From NCBI RefSeq assembly GCF_038397745.1, contig NZ_CP151636.1, positions 3,906,001 to 3,970,000 of the forward strand: a stretch of DNA of 64,000 bases, in the 5' to 3' direction. The notes under the pieces are model-generated. The model did no database searches. It had not been told where the DNA came from and saw only the letters and a program-made list of their open reading frames with translations. This stretch comes from Microbacterium sp. LWH11-1.2 (GTDB lineage Bacteria; Actinomycetota; Actinomycetes; Actinomycetales; Microbacteriaceae). Positions 15,961 through 24,641 of this stretch are shown one piece after another; positions within the stretch are counted from its first letter, which is position 1; every line of letters begins with the position of its first letter. A program made the position numbers and the translations under genes.

Positions 15961-17505
15961 GTGACGGACCAGATCGCCCGCCCCGGCAAGATCATCGCGA
16001 TCCATCTGAGTTACGCATCCCGCGCGGATCAGCGCGGCCGGCGCCCGGCAGCCCCCTCGTACTTCTTCAAGCCGGCCAGCTCCGTCGGAGTCTCCGGCGG
16101 CACGGTCGAGCGCCCGGCCGGGACCGAGCTCCTCGCCTTCGAGGGGGAGATCGCCCTGGTGATCGGCACCACCGCACGCCGCGTCTCGCTCGACGAGGCG
16201 TGGTCGCACGTCGGCGGGGTCACCGCGTCGAACGACCTCGGCCTGTACGACCTGCGCGCGAACGACAAGGGCTCCAACGTCCGCTCCAAGGGCGGCGACG
16301 GCTACACGCCGCTCGGACCGCAGCTGATCGACGCGCGTACGGTCGACCCCGCCGCGCTGCGCGTGCGCGCCTGGGTCAACGGCGAGCTGCGTCAGGACGA
16401 CACCACCGCCGGCCTCATCTTCCCGCTCGCCCAGCTCGTGGCCGATCTCTCCCAGCACTTCACTCTCGAGCCCGGCGACGTGATCCTCACCGGGACACCG
16501 GCCGGCTCCTCCGTCATCGTCCCGGGTGACGTCGTCGAGATCGAGGTGGACGCCCCGGATGCCGCGGGCGCCCCCACCTCCGGGCGCCTGGTCACCACCG
16601 TCACGCAGGGCGACGTGCCGTTCGACGCGGAGCTCGGATCTCTCCCCGCAGTCGACGACCTGCAGCGCACCGAGGCCTGGGGATCCGCGAAAGCGGCGGG
16701 ACTGGCCGACGGCCCTTCGACAGGCTCAGGGACCCAGCATGGTGTGACGCCCGCGAAAAGCGGGTTCGCTGAGCCGGTCGAAGCGTCCCCCACGCTCTCC
16801 CCCGAACTCCGGGCGAAGCTCCTCGAAGCCCCCACCGCCGGGCTCTCCGCCCAGCTGCGCAAGCGCGGGCACCACTCCTGCTTCATCGACGGCGTCTCCG
16901 CCAACATCCCCGGCGCCAAGATCGTCGGCACGGCCAAGACGCTCCGCTTCGTGCCTTTCCGCGAGGACCTGTTCCAGAGCCACGGCGGCGGCTACAACGC
17001 CCAGAAGCGCGCCTTCGACGCGGTGGACGAGGGCGAGATCATCGTGATCGAGGCTCGCGGCGATGCGACGACCGGCACGCTGGGCGACATCCTCGCCCTC
17101 CGCGCCCGGGCCCGCGGAGCAGCCGGAGTGATCACCGACGGCGGGGTCCGCGACTTCGACGCGGTGGCCGAGATCGGTCTTCCCGTCTTCTCCCAGGGCG
17201 CCCACCCCTCGGTCCTCGGTCGCAAGCACGTGCCGTGGGACGTCGACGTGACGATCTCCTGCGGCGGAGCGACCGTGCAGCCCGGCGACATCATCGTCGG
17301 CGACGGCGACGGCGCGATCGTCATCCCGCCGTCGCTCGTCGAGGAGGTCGTCGACGCCGCACTCGCCCAGGAGATCGAAGACGCCTGGATCGCGGAGCAG
17401 GTCGCCGCCGGACACCCGGTCGACGGGCTGTTCCCGATGAACGCCGAATGGCGCGCCCGCTACGAGGCGGAAAGCCCTTCGACAGGCTCAGGGACCCAGC
17501 TATGA
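15961..17505 (+). CDS. hpaG: FAH-family hydrolase/isomerase fused to RraA-like aldolase domain (HpaG-type)
   Basis: 514 residues from GTG 15961, preceded by GAGGAGG. Residues about 8-235 are a fumarylacetoacetate-hydrolase-fold domain (FEGEIALVIG, SNDLGLYDLR, SNVRSKGGDGYTPLGP, LTGTPAGSSV). That type decarboxylates 5-oxopent-3-ene-1,2,5-tricarboxylate and/or isomerises its product in homoprotocatechuate breakdown. Residues about 280-500 are an RraA / HMG-aldolase-like domain (ATTGTLGDILALRARARG, ITDGGVRDFDAV). The linker (about 250-275) and the last residues (SPSTGSGTQL) are encoded by dispersed palindromic repeats. In E. coli HpaG consists of two FAH domains; here an RraA domain takes the second place. 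The stop overlaps the GntR start. Confidence 0.85.
   Translation: MTDQIARPGKIIAIHLSYASRADQRGRRPAAPSYFFKPASSVGVSGGTVERPAGTELLAFEGEIALVIGTTARRVSLDEAWSHVGGVTASNDLGLYDLRANDKGSNVRSKGGDGYTPLGPQLIDARTVDPAALRVRAWVNGELRQDDTTAGLIFPLAQLVADLSQHFTLEPGDVILTGTPAGSSVIVPGDVVEIEVDAPDAAGAPTSGRLVTTVTQGDVPFDAELGSLPAVDDLQRTEAWGSAKAAGLADGPSTGSGTQHGVTPAKSGFAEPVEASPTLSPELRAKLLEAPTAGLSAQLRKRGHHSCFIDGVSANIPGAKIVGTAKTLRFVPFREDLFQSHGGGYNAQKRAFDAVDEGEIIVIEARGDATTGTLGDILALRARARGAAGVITDGGVRDFDAVAEIGLPVFSQGAHPSVLGRKHVPWDVDVTISCGGATVQPGDIIVGDGDGAIVIPPSLVEEVVDAALAQEIEDAWIAEQVAAGHPVDGLFPMNAEWRARYEAESPSTGSGTQL
16711..16785 (+). repeat. Two-armed dispersed repeat forming the FAH-RraA linker
   Basis: Left arm GGCCCTTCGACAGGCTCAGG followed by GACCCA (16711-16736); right arm TTCGCTGAGCCGGTCGAAGC (16765-16784). 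The arms are partly complementary and would form a hairpin. The whole stretch is in frame and encodes GPSTGSGTQ ... FAEPVEAS between the two enzyme domains. Confidence 0.8.
17474..17498 (+). repeat. Dispersed repeat arm forming the C-terminus of the FAH-RraA protein
   Basis: GCCCTTCGACAGGCTCAGGG followed by ACCCA. It is identical over 25 bases to 16712-16736. It encodes PSTGSGTQ just before the stop and ends 3 bases before the ATG of the GntR gene. Confidence 0.8.
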
Positions 17506-18185
17506 GCGCGACCGCTGTCAGCAAGTCCCAGGTCGCCTACGAGTGGATCCGCTCGCGCATCACCGCGCACATGTTCAGCCCCGGCTACCGCCTGGTGCTC
17601 GGATCGATCGCGGACGACCTGAAGATGAGCGTCGTGCCGGTGCGCGAGGCGATCCGGCGACTCGAGGCCGAGGGCCTCGTCACCTTCGAGCGCAACGTCG
17701 GCGCCAGGGTCACCCTCGTCGACGAGAGCGAGTACGCACACACCATGCAGACGCTCGGCATCGTCGAGGGCTCGGCGACGGCGCTCTCCGCTCCCCTGCT
17801 CGACGAGGCGGCCCTCGACGAGGCGGCCCGGATCAACGACCGGATGTCGCGGATGCTCGAGCACTTCGACGCCCACGCGTTCACCGAGCTCAACCGGCAG
17901 TTCCATTCGGTGCTGTTCGAGCCGTGCCCGAACCCGCACCTGCTCGACCTCGTTCATCGCGGCTGGTCTCGGCTCTCCGGCATCCGCGAATCGACGTTCG
18001 CGTCGGTCCCGGGTCGCGCCCAGCACTCGGTCGAGGAGCACGCCGAGATCCTCGCACTCATCCGGGCGGATGCCGATCCGCTCGAGATCGAGCTCGCCGC
18101 CCGCAACCACCGCTGGCGCACGATGGACGCGTTCCTCGATGCCCTGCACACCCGTTCCGCCCACGCCACAGGAGAAGCCTCATGA
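17502..18185 (+). CDS. GntR-family regulator (FCD type)
   Basis: A 227-residue regulator. Residues about 10-75 form a winged helix-turn-helix (SIADDLKMSVVPVREAIRRLEAEGLV). Residues about 85-220 form an all-helical FCD effector domain with the metal-ligand-type motif FTELNRQFHSVLFE and HAEILALIRADA. It lies inside the catabolic operon, coupled to both neighbours by ATGA overlaps, so it is most likely the local repressor responding to a pathway intermediate. It plays the role HpaR or HpaA plays elsewhere but belongs to a different family. Confidence 0.87.
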   Translation: MSATAVSKSQVAYEWIRSRITAHMFSPGYRLVLGSIADDLKMSVVPVREAIRRLEAEGLVTFERNVGARVTLVDESEYAHTMQTLGIVEGSATALSAPLLDEAALDEAARINDRMSRMLEHFDAHAFTELNRQFHSVLFEPCPNPHLLDLVHRGWSRLSGIRESTFASVPGRAQHSVEEHAEILALIRADADPLEIELAARNHRWRTMDAFLDALHTRSAHATGEAS

Positions 18186-19678
18186 CCGACTCGCGCATCC
18201 CCGCCGATCTTCCTGACCACATCCAGCACTACATCGACGGCGCCTTCGTCGACTCGGTCGACGGCGACACGTTCGACGTGCTCGACCCGGTGACCAACAA
18301 GACCTACACGACGGCCGCCGCCGGCAAGAAGGCCGACATCGAGCTGGCCGTGGCCGCCGCGAAGCGCGCCTTCGACGAAGGCCCGTGGCCGCGGATGCTG
18401 CCGCGCGAGCGCTCGCGCGTGCTGCACCGCATCGCCGACATCGTCGAGTCCCGTGACGCACGGCTCGCCGAGCTCGAGTCCTACGACTCCGGCCTGCCGA
18501 TCACCCAGGCGCTGGGCCAGGCCCGCCGGGCGGCCGAGAACTTCCGCTTCTTCGCCGACCTGATCGTCGCGCAGTCGGATGACGCCTTCAAGGTGCCCGG
18601 CCGCCAGATGAACTACGTCAACCGCAAGCCGATCGGCGTCGCGGGCCTCATCACGCCATGGAACACGCCGTTCATGCTCGAGTCGTGGAAGCTCGGCCCC
18701 GCGCTAGCGACCGGCAACACGGTCGTGCTGAAGCCGGCGGAGTTCACGCCGCTCTCGGCATCCCTCTGGGCGGGCATCTTCGAAGAGGCGGGACTCCCCC
18801 AGGGCGTCTTCAACCTCGTGAACGGCCTCGGCGAAGATGCAGGCGACGCCCTCGTCAAGCACCCCGACGTCCCCCTGATCTCCTTCACGGGCGAGAGCCG
18901 CACCGGACAGATCATCTTCGGCAACGCCGCTCCCTTCCTCAAGGGCCTGTCGATGGAGCTCGGCGGCAAGTCGCCCGCCGTCGTCTTCGCGGACGCCGAC
19001 CTCGAGGCCGCCGTCGACGCCACGATCTTCGGCGTCTTCTCCCTGAACGGCGAGCGCTGCACCGCAGGATCCCGCATCCTCGTCGAGCGCTCCATCTACC
19101 AGGAGTTCGTCGAGCGCTACGCCGCGCAGGCGAAGCGCGTCAAGGTGGGCTACCCGCACGATCCGGCCACCGAGGTCGGCGCGCTGGTCCACCCGGAGCA
19201 CCACGACAAGGTGATGAGCTACGTCGAGATCGGCAAGAGCGAGGGGCGACTGGTCGCCGGTGGCGGACGCCCCGACGGGTTCGAGGAGGGCAACTTCGTC
19301 GCGCCGACCGTGTTCGCCGACGTCTCCCCCGACGCCCGCATCTTCCAGGAGGAGATCTTCGGCCCGGTCGTCGCGATCACACCGTTCGACTCCGACGACG
19401 AGGCGCTGTCGCTCGCGAACAACACGAAGTATGGCCTCGCGGCGTACATCTGGACCAACGACCTGAAGCGCGCGCACAACTTCGCGCAGTCGGTCGAGGC
19501 CGGCATGGTGTGGCTGAACAGCAACAACGTGCGCGACCTCCGCACCCCGTTCGGCGGAGTGAAGGCCTCGGGTCTCGGTCATGAGGGCGGCTACCGCTCG
19601 ATCGACTTCTACACCGACCAGCAGAGCGTGCACATCACGCTCGGCGGAGCCCACAACCCGACCTTCGGCAAGAACTGA
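18182..19678 (+). CDS. hpaE: 5-carboxymethyl-2-hydroxymuconate semialdehyde dehydrogenase
   Basis: A 498-residue NAD-dependent aldehyde dehydrogenase. Catalytic cysteine C293 lies in GERCTAGSR and the general base E259 in ELGGKSP. The cofactor segment GLITPWNTPFMLESWKLGPAL and the C-terminal PFGGVKASGLGHEGG are typical of the HpaE/HpcC subgroup. It oxidises the ring-cleavage product of 3,4-dihydroxyphenylacetate. The ATG overlaps the GntR stop, and hpaD follows 30 bases later. Confidence 0.92.
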   Translation: MTDSRIPADLPDHIQHYIDGAFVDSVDGDTFDVLDPVTNKTYTTAAAGKKADIELAVAAAKRAFDEGPWPRMLPRERSRVLHRIADIVESRDARLAELESYDSGLPITQALGQARRAAENFRFFADLIVAQSDDAFKVPGRQMNYVNRKPIGVAGLITPWNTPFMLESWKLGPALATGNTVVLKPAEFTPLSASLWAGIFEEAGLPQGVFNLVNGLGEDAGDALVKHPDVPLISFTGESRTGQIIFGNAAPFLKGLSMELGGKSPAVVFADADLEAAVDATIFGVFSLNGERCTAGSRILVERSIYQEFVERYAAQAKRVKVGYPHDPATEVGALVHPEHHDKVMSYVEIGKSEGRLVAGGGRPDGFEEGNFVAPTVFADVSPDARIFQEEIFGPVVAITPFDSDDEALSLANNTKYGLAAYIWTNDLKRAHNFAQSVEAGMVWLNSNNVRDLRTPFGGVKASGLGHEGGYRSIDFYTDQQSVHITLGGAHNPTFGKN

Positions 19679-19708
19679 CCCGCCGCTCTGATCTGCAAGG
19701 ACGCTGAC

Positions 19709-20845
19709 ATGACCGATCGCGAAGACATGACCCTGACCTCTGCCGGCTACTACGTGTCGCAGGAGGCCCCGATCCGCACGACGAACCCCGTCGCGACGCC
19801 GACCAGCGCCGCGCCCGACATCCTGCGCTGCGCCTACATGGAGCTCGTCGTCACCGACCTGGCCGCGTCGCGGCAGTTCTACGTCGACGTGCTGGGACTG
19901 TACGTGACCGAGGAGGACGACGAGGCGATCTACCTCCGCTCGACCGAGGAGTTCATCCACCACAACCTCGTGCTGCGCAAGGGGCCGGTCGCGGCCGTGG
20001 CCGCGTTCTCGTATCGCGTCCGCGCGGCGGAAGACCTCGACCGTGCGGTCGCGTTCTACACGGAGCTCGGCTGCGACGTGCGCCGCAACCCCGACGGGTT
20101 CGTGAAGGGCGTCGGCGACTCGGTCCGCGTGGTCGACCCGCTCGGCTTCCCGATCGAGTTCTTCCACCAGTCCGACCACGTCGAGCGCATGTCGTGGCGC
20201 TACGACCTGCACATCCCGGGCGAGCTCGTTCGGCTCGACCACTTCAACCAGGTCACCCCCGACGTGCCGCGCGCCGTGAAGTTCATGCAGGATCTCGGCT
20301 TCCGCGTGACCGAGGACATCCAGGACGACGAGGGCACGGTCTATGCCGCCTGGATGCGCCGCAAGCCCACCGTGCACGACACCGCCATGACCGGCGGCGA
20401 CGGTCCCCGCATGCACCACGTGTGCTTCGCGACGCACGAGAAGCACAACATCCTCGCGATCTGCGACAAGCTCGGCGCCCTCCGCCGCTCCGACTCGATC
20501 GAGCGAGGGCCGGGCCGCCACGGCGTCTCGAACGCGTTCTACCTGTACCTGCGCGATCCCGACGGCCACCGCGTCGAGGTCTACACGCAGGACTACTACA
20601 CGGGCGACCCGGACAACCCGGTCATCACCTGGGACGTGCACGACAACCAGCGCCGCGACTGGTGGGGCAACCCCGTCGTCCCGTCCTGGTACACCGATGC
20701 CAGCCTGGTGCTCGACCTCGACGGCAACCCGCAGCCGGTCGTCGCCCGCACCGACAGCTCGGAGATGGCGGTCACGATCGGCGCCGACGGGTTCTCGTAC
20801 ACGCGCGCGGACGAGGGCGAGAAGAAGCTGGGCAACCAGCTATAG
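19709..20845 (+). CDS. hpaD: 3,4-dihydroxyphenylacetate 2,3-dioxygenase (extradiol, VOC type)
   Basis: A 378-residue ring-cleaving dioxygenase resembling the Brevibacterium and Arthrobacter HPCD/MndD enzymes rather than the E. coli HpaD fold. The three metal ligands fall at H178 (RLDHFNQ), H237 (MHHVCF) and E290 (HRVEVYTQD). Their spacings of 59 and 53 residues match the published ligand spacing of that family. It opens the ring of homoprotocatechuate at the meta position with Fe(II) or Mn(II). An alternative in-frame ATG lies six codons downstream. Confidence 0.93.
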   Translation: MTDREDMTLTSAGYYVSQEAPIRTTNPVATPTSAAPDILRCAYMELVVTDLAASRQFYVDVLGLYVTEEDDEAIYLRSTEEFIHHNLVLRKGPVAAVAAFSYRVRAAEDLDRAVAFYTELGCDVRRNPDGFVKGVGDSVRVVDPLGFPIEFFHQSDHVERMSWRYDLHIPGELVRLDHFNQVTPDVPRAVKFMQDLGFRVTEDIQDDEGTVYAAWMRRKPTVHDTAMTGGDGPRMHHVCFATHEKHNILAICDKLGALRRSDSIERGPGRHGVSNAFYLYLRDPDGHRVEVYTQDYYTGDPDNPVITWDVHDNQRRDWWGNPVVPSWYTDASLVLDLDGNPQPVVARTDSSEMAVTIGADGFSYTRADEGEKKLGNQL

Positions 20846-20857
20846 GTCACCACCGAC

Positions 20858-20910
20858 GCTTCGACAAGCTCAGCGACCCAGTGGCTGGGTCCCTGAGCTT
20901 GTCGAAGGGC
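20858..20910. repeat. Complete palindromic dispersed repeat between hpaD and hpaH
   Basis: GCTTCGACAAGCTCAGCGAC and CCA on the left pair with TGGGTCCCTGAGCTTGTCGA and AGGGC on the right around a 3-5 base loop, with few mismatches. It is the full palindrome of which single arms occur in paaD, after paaE and in the FAH-RraA gene. Lying inside an operon, it may act on mRNA processing or stability rather than termination. Confidence 0.8.
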
Positions 20911-20935
20911 CCGACCGAACAGAGAGAAGGAACGG

Positions 20936-21721
20936 ATGCTGTCGCAAGAAGTCATCGCAGAGATCGCGGCCCAGCTCGCCGAGGCCGAGCGTGCACACAC
21001 CGTGATCCCGCGGATCACGGCGCGCTACCCGGATGCCGTGATCGAAGACTCCTACGCGATCCAGGGTGTCTGGCGCGACAGCCAGATCGCCGCGGGCCGC
21101 CGGCTCGTCGGGCGCAAGATCGGACTGACCTCCAAGGCGATGCAGCAGGCGACCGGCATCACCGAACCCGACTACGGTGTGATGTTCGACGACACGGTGT
21201 ACGAGTCCGGCGCCGAGATCCCTGTCGACCACTTCTCCAACGTGCGCATCGAGGTGGAGCTGGCGTTCGTGCTGAAGCATCCGCTCGAAGGTCCCGACTG
21301 CACGCTCGATGACGCCCTCGCGGCGATCGACTACGCCGTCCCCGCGCTCGAAGTGCTCAACTCGCACATCGAGCTCGAGGGGCGCACGATCGTCGACACC
21401 ATCAGCGACAACGCCGCCTACGGGGCGATGGTGCTGGGCACCGAGCGTCGCCGCCCGGACGAGATCGATCTGCGCTGGGTCCCCGGTGTGCTGTCGCGCA
21501 ACGGTGAGATCGAGGAGACCGGAGTGGCCGCGGGCGTGCTCGGGCATCCGGCCACCGGTGTCGCGTGGCTGGCGAACAAGTTCCATCAGCACGGCGCGCG
21601 TCTGGAGGCGGGAGAGATCATCCTGGCAGGATCGTTCACGCGCCCGATGTGGGTGTCGCGCGGCGACGAGGTGCTGTGCGATTACGGACCGATGGGAACA
21701 ATCACATGCCGCTTCGTCTAG
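20936..21721 (+). CDS. hpaH: 2-oxo-hept-4-ene-1,7-dioate hydratase
   Basis: A 261-residue member of the MhpD/HpaH hydratase family. It contains [51 protein letters not shown] and [15 protein letters not shown], and ends with [11 protein letters not shown]. It adds water to the oxo-heptenedioate intermediate before aldol cleavage. The start is preceded by GAGAAGGAA. It overlaps hpaI by 16 bases. Confidence 0.92.
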   Translation: MLSQEVIAEIAAQLAEAERAHTVIPRITARYPDAVIEDSYAIQGVWRDSQIAAGRRLVGRKIGLTSKAMQQATGITEPDYGVMFDDTVYESGAEIPVDHFSNVRIEVELAFVLKHPLEGPDCTLDDALAAIDYAVPALEVLNSHIELEGRTIVDTISDNAAYGAMVLGTERRRPDEIDLRWVPGVLSRNGEIEETGVAAGVLGHPATGVAWLANKFHQHGARLEAGEIILAGSFTRPMWVSRGDEVLCDYGPMGTITCRFV

Positions 21722-22506
21722 ACCCGTCGTTCCGCGAGCGCATCGCCGCCTCCGATCGTGCGCTGATCGGCATGTGGGCATGCTCGGGCAGCACGCTCGT
21801 CACCGAGGTCGCCGCGGGTTCCGGGCTCGACTGGCTGCTGATCGACATGGAGCACTCCACGAACACGCTCGAGTCGGTGCTGCTGCAGCTGCAGACGGTC
21901 GCGGCGTACCCGATCACCCCGCTCGTGCGGGTGCCCTCCAACGACACCGTCGCGATCAAGCAGATCCTCGACCTCGGCGCACAGAACCTGATCGTGCCGA
22001 TGGTGTCCTCCGCCGATGAGGCGCGAGCCGCCGTGTCCGCGACGCGCTATCCCCCGGCCGGCGTCCGCGGGGTCGGCAGCGCGCTGGCGCGCAGCGCCCG
22101 CTGGAACCGGGTCGACGGCTACCTCCAGGAGTCGGCGCGGCACACCTCCCTCACGGTGCAGATCGAGACGGCGGCGGGCGTGGACGCGGCGGGGGAGATC
22201 GCCGCCGTGGACGGCATCGACGCGGTCTTCGTCGGCCCGTCCGACCTCTCCGCCTCGATGGGTCTCCTCGGCCAGCAGACGCATCCCGATGTCGTCGCCG
22301 CCGTCGAGAAGGTCTTCCATGCGGTCAAGGCGGCGGGCAAGCCGGTCGGGGTCAACGCCTTCGACCCGGCCGCCGCCGATGCGTACGTCGCCGGCGGTGC
22401 GGACTTCGTGGCGGTGGGCGCCGATGTGGCGCTGCTCGCGCGGGCATCCGAGGCGCTGGCCGCCCGCTTCATCACGGCGGACGGATCGGCACGCGCCAGC
22501 TACTGA
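21706..22506 (+). CDS. hpaI: 4-hydroxy-2-oxo-heptane-1,7-dioate aldolase
   Basis: A 266-residue class II pyruvate aldolase of the HpaI/HpcH family. The catalytic histidine is in LLIDMEHS, and the metal-binding E and D are in VQIETAAGVD and FVGPSDLSASMG. It splits the hydroxy-oxo-heptanedioate into pyruvate and succinic semialdehyde, the last dedicated step. The ATG overlaps the end of hpaH, indicating coupling. Confidence 0.93.
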   Translation: MPLRLDPSFRERIAASDRALIGMWACSGSTLVTEVAAGSGLDWLLIDMEHSTNTLESVLLQLQTVAAYPITPLVRVPSNDTVAIKQILDLGAQNLIVPMVSSADEARAAVSATRYPPAGVRGVGSALARSARWNRVDGYLQESARHTSLTVQIETAAGVDAAGEIAAVDGIDAVFVGPSDLSASMGLLGQQTHPDVVAAVEKVFHAVKAAGKPVGVNAFDPAAADAYVAGGADFVAVGADVALLARASEALAARFITADGSARASY

Positions 22507-22546
22507 CGTGGCAGGATCGTCTGATGCGGACGAGGGCGGTGAACCG

Positions 22547-23794
22547 ATGAGCCGCGGGCTCGCCGCGATGCGGGACCGCAACTTCCGGTGGTTCTTCCTC
22601 GCCAGGGCGATCACCATGATCACCGGCTCGATGTCGTCGATCGCGCTCGCGTTCGCGGTGCTGGAGATCGACAACGACGCCCGCTCCCTGTCGTTCGTGC
22701 TCACCGCCTTCACGGTGAGCAACATCGTCTTCCTCCTGTTCGGCGGCGTCGTGGCCGACCGGCTGCCGCGGGCCCTGATCATCCAGACCTGCTACGTGAT
22801 CGACATCCTCACGATCGGCGCGATGGCGGCGCTGCTGTTCACGGACTCGGCGACCGTCGCGCTCCTGGTGGTGCTCTCGGTCGCCAACGGCGCCTCCACG
22901 GCGTTCGTGCTGCCGGCCATGCAGGGCATCATCCCGCAGCTGACGACGCCCGAGAACCTTCAGCAGGCCAACGCGATGCTCTCGTTCGTGCGCTCCGCCG
23001 TGACGATCGGCGGCCCGATCATCGCCGGCATCCTCGTCGCCACAGCCGGCCCCGCCTGGGCGATGGTCGTGCAGGCGGCCGGCTGGGTGATCGCCATCCC
23101 GGTCCTCGCCCTGGTGAAGCTCCCGCCTCCCGCGCATGCCGGCGGCACGACCATGTTCCACGATCTGCGCGTCGGCTGGCAGGAGTTCTGGAGCCGATCC
23201 TGGCTCTGGACGATCGTGCTGGCCTTCATGGTCATGAATGCGATCCACGTCGGCGCCTGGGGCGTCGTGGGTCCGTACATCGCGAAGAACGACGATCTGC
23301 TCGGCATCGCCGGGTGGGGCTGGGTGCTCAGCGCCGAGGGGGCCGGCGTCCTCGTGATGACGCTGATCCTGATGTGGTTCCCGCTCAGACGGCCGCTGCG
23401 CTACGGGATGCTCGGCATGGCCGCGTTCGCGATTCCCGTGACCATGCTGGGCGTGCACCCCGCCGTCGTGCTCCTCGCCATCGCGGCCTTCATCGCGGGT
23501 GCGGGCGCCGAGGTCTTCAGCACCGGGTGGAACCTCGCGATGATGGAGAACGTGCCCGGCGAGAAGCTCTCCCGCGTGTCCAGCTACGACATGCTCGGCA
23601 GCTTCGTCGCGATGCCGATCGGCACGTTGGTGTTCGGCTGGCTCATCACCCATGCGGATGCCGCGACGGTGCTGATCACGTCCGGGATCGTGTACGCGGG
23701 CGTCGCGCTCCTCACTCTCGCCGTGCCGAGCGTGTGGCGCATGGGAAGGCCGGACGGCGCCCTGAATCCCGACGCCTCGCCTCAGCGCGCCTGA
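22547..23794 (+). CDS. MFS transporter
   Basis: A 415-residue membrane protein with about 10-12 hydrophobic segments (for example ALAFAVLEI, NIVFLLFGGVVADRLPRALI, GASTAFVLPAMQGIIPQLT). It resembles the MFS_3-like drug/metabolite efflux branch (MdfA/enterobactin-exporter-like). It follows hpaI by 40 bases on the same strand and may be cotranscribed. A role in export of toxic intermediates, or uptake, is possible but not shown. The ATG with upstream GAGGGCGG is preferred; an in-frame GTG at 22508 is an alternative. Confidence 0.78.
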   Translation: MSRGLAAMRDRNFRWFFLARAITMITGSMSSIALAFAVLEIDNDARSLSFVLTAFTVSNIVFLLFGGVVADRLPRALIIQTCYVIDILTIGAMAALLFTDSATVALLVVLSVANGASTAFVLPAMQGIIPQLTTPENLQQANAMLSFVRSAVTIGGPIIAGILVATAGPAWAMVVQAAGWVIAIPVLALVKLPPPAHAGGTTMFHDLRVGWQEFWSRSWLWTIVLAFMVMNAIHVGAWGVVGPYIAKNDDLLGIAGWGWVLSAEGAGVLVMTLILMWFPLRRPLRYGMLGMAAFAIPVTMLGVHPAVVLLAIAAFIAGAGAEVFSTGWNLAMMENVPGEKLSRVSSYDMLGSFVAMPIGTLVFGWLITHADAATVLITSGIVYAGVALLTLAVPSVWRMGRPDGALNPDASPQRA

Positions 23795-23796
23795 GT

Positions 23797-23824
23797 GATC
23801 CCGGTTCCGCCAGGAACCGGGATC
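23797..23824. terminator. Bidirectional hairpin terminator
   Basis: GATCCCGGTTCC / GGAACCGGGATC is a perfect 12-base stem with a 4-base loop, directly between the stop of the MFS gene (23794) and the stop of the convergent permease gene (23823), which it overlaps. Confidence 0.85.
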
Positions 23825-24641
23825 AGCGCACCGCCCCTGCCGTCAACCCGCCCACCAGCCAGCGCTGGAAGAACACCGCGGCCGCGAAGACCGGGATCAC
23901 GCCGATGAACGACGCGGCGGCGATCTTGCCGAAGTGCGGCGTGCGATCGCCGTAGAACAGCGAGAGGGCGACCGGGAACGTCTGCGCGTCCACGCTCTGC
24001 GTGAGGAACGTGGCGAGCAGGAACTCGTTGTAGTTGAGGATCGCGACGATGATCCCGATCGCGACGAGACTGGGCAGGAGCAGCGGCACGACGACCGACC
24101 AGAGCATCCGCAGGGTCCCCGCTCCGTCGATGCGCGCCGCCTCCTCGATCTCCACCGGCAGCCGGCGGAGGAATCCCTCCAGCAGCCAGACGGCCACCGG
24201 GACGTTGACGAGCGCGTAGACGAGCGTGAGCCCGACGAGCGTGTTGTTGAGCCCGATCGAGCGCAGCAGTGTGAGCAGCGGGACCACGGCGACGATCGGC
24301 GGGAGGAGCCACGGGCTCATGAGCGTCGCGGCGAGCGTGCGCCCACCGGCGTTGTGCCGGACGATGGCCCAGGCACCGGGGACCGCGATGACCAGCGACA
24401 CCACAGCGCCGCCGACGGCGGCGGCCAGGGAGTTCAGGATCGAACGCGGGATGTCGGTGGCCAGCACATCCCCCCAGTTCTCCCACTGCGGGGCAGCGCT
24501 CCACAGGACTCCGGAGACGGTCTCGTCGCGCCCCATCAGCGACACCGAGAACAGATAGGCGAGCGGGACGAGGGTGACCGCGAGAGCCACGAAGAGCACC
24601 GTGCTCGCGACGGGCCGCTGACGGGTGCGCCGGTCAGTCAT
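23823..24641 (-). CDS. ABC transporter permease (MalG-like)
   Basis: 272 residues with six hydrophobic segments and the EAA loop EEAARIDGAGTLRMLWSVVVP that contacts the ATPase. It is the second permease of a solute-binding-protein-dependent importer and overlaps its partner permease by eight bases. It may serve the divergent flavin monooxygenase genes. No ATP-binding subunit is encoded nearby. Confidence 0.9.
   Translation of the reverse strand: MTDRRTRQRPVASTVLFVALAVTLVPLAYLFSVSLMGRDETVSGVLWSAAPQWENWGDVLATDIPRSILNSLAAAVGGAVVSLVIAVPGAWAIVRHNAGGRTLAATLMSPWLLPPIVAVVPLLTLLRSIGLNNTLVGLTLVYALVNVPVAVWLLEGFLRRLPVEIEEAARIDGAGTLRMLWSVVVPLLLPSLVAIGIIVAILNYNEFLLATFLTQSVDAQTFPVALSLFYGDRTPHFGKIAAASFIGVIPVFAAAVFFQRWLVGGLTAGAVR

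Noticed and set aside
16690..16810. The FAH-RraA junction as a frameshift or misassembly
   Set aside because: The frame is open through the linker without any stop, and codon use on both sides is normal. I kept it as one gene but list the check.
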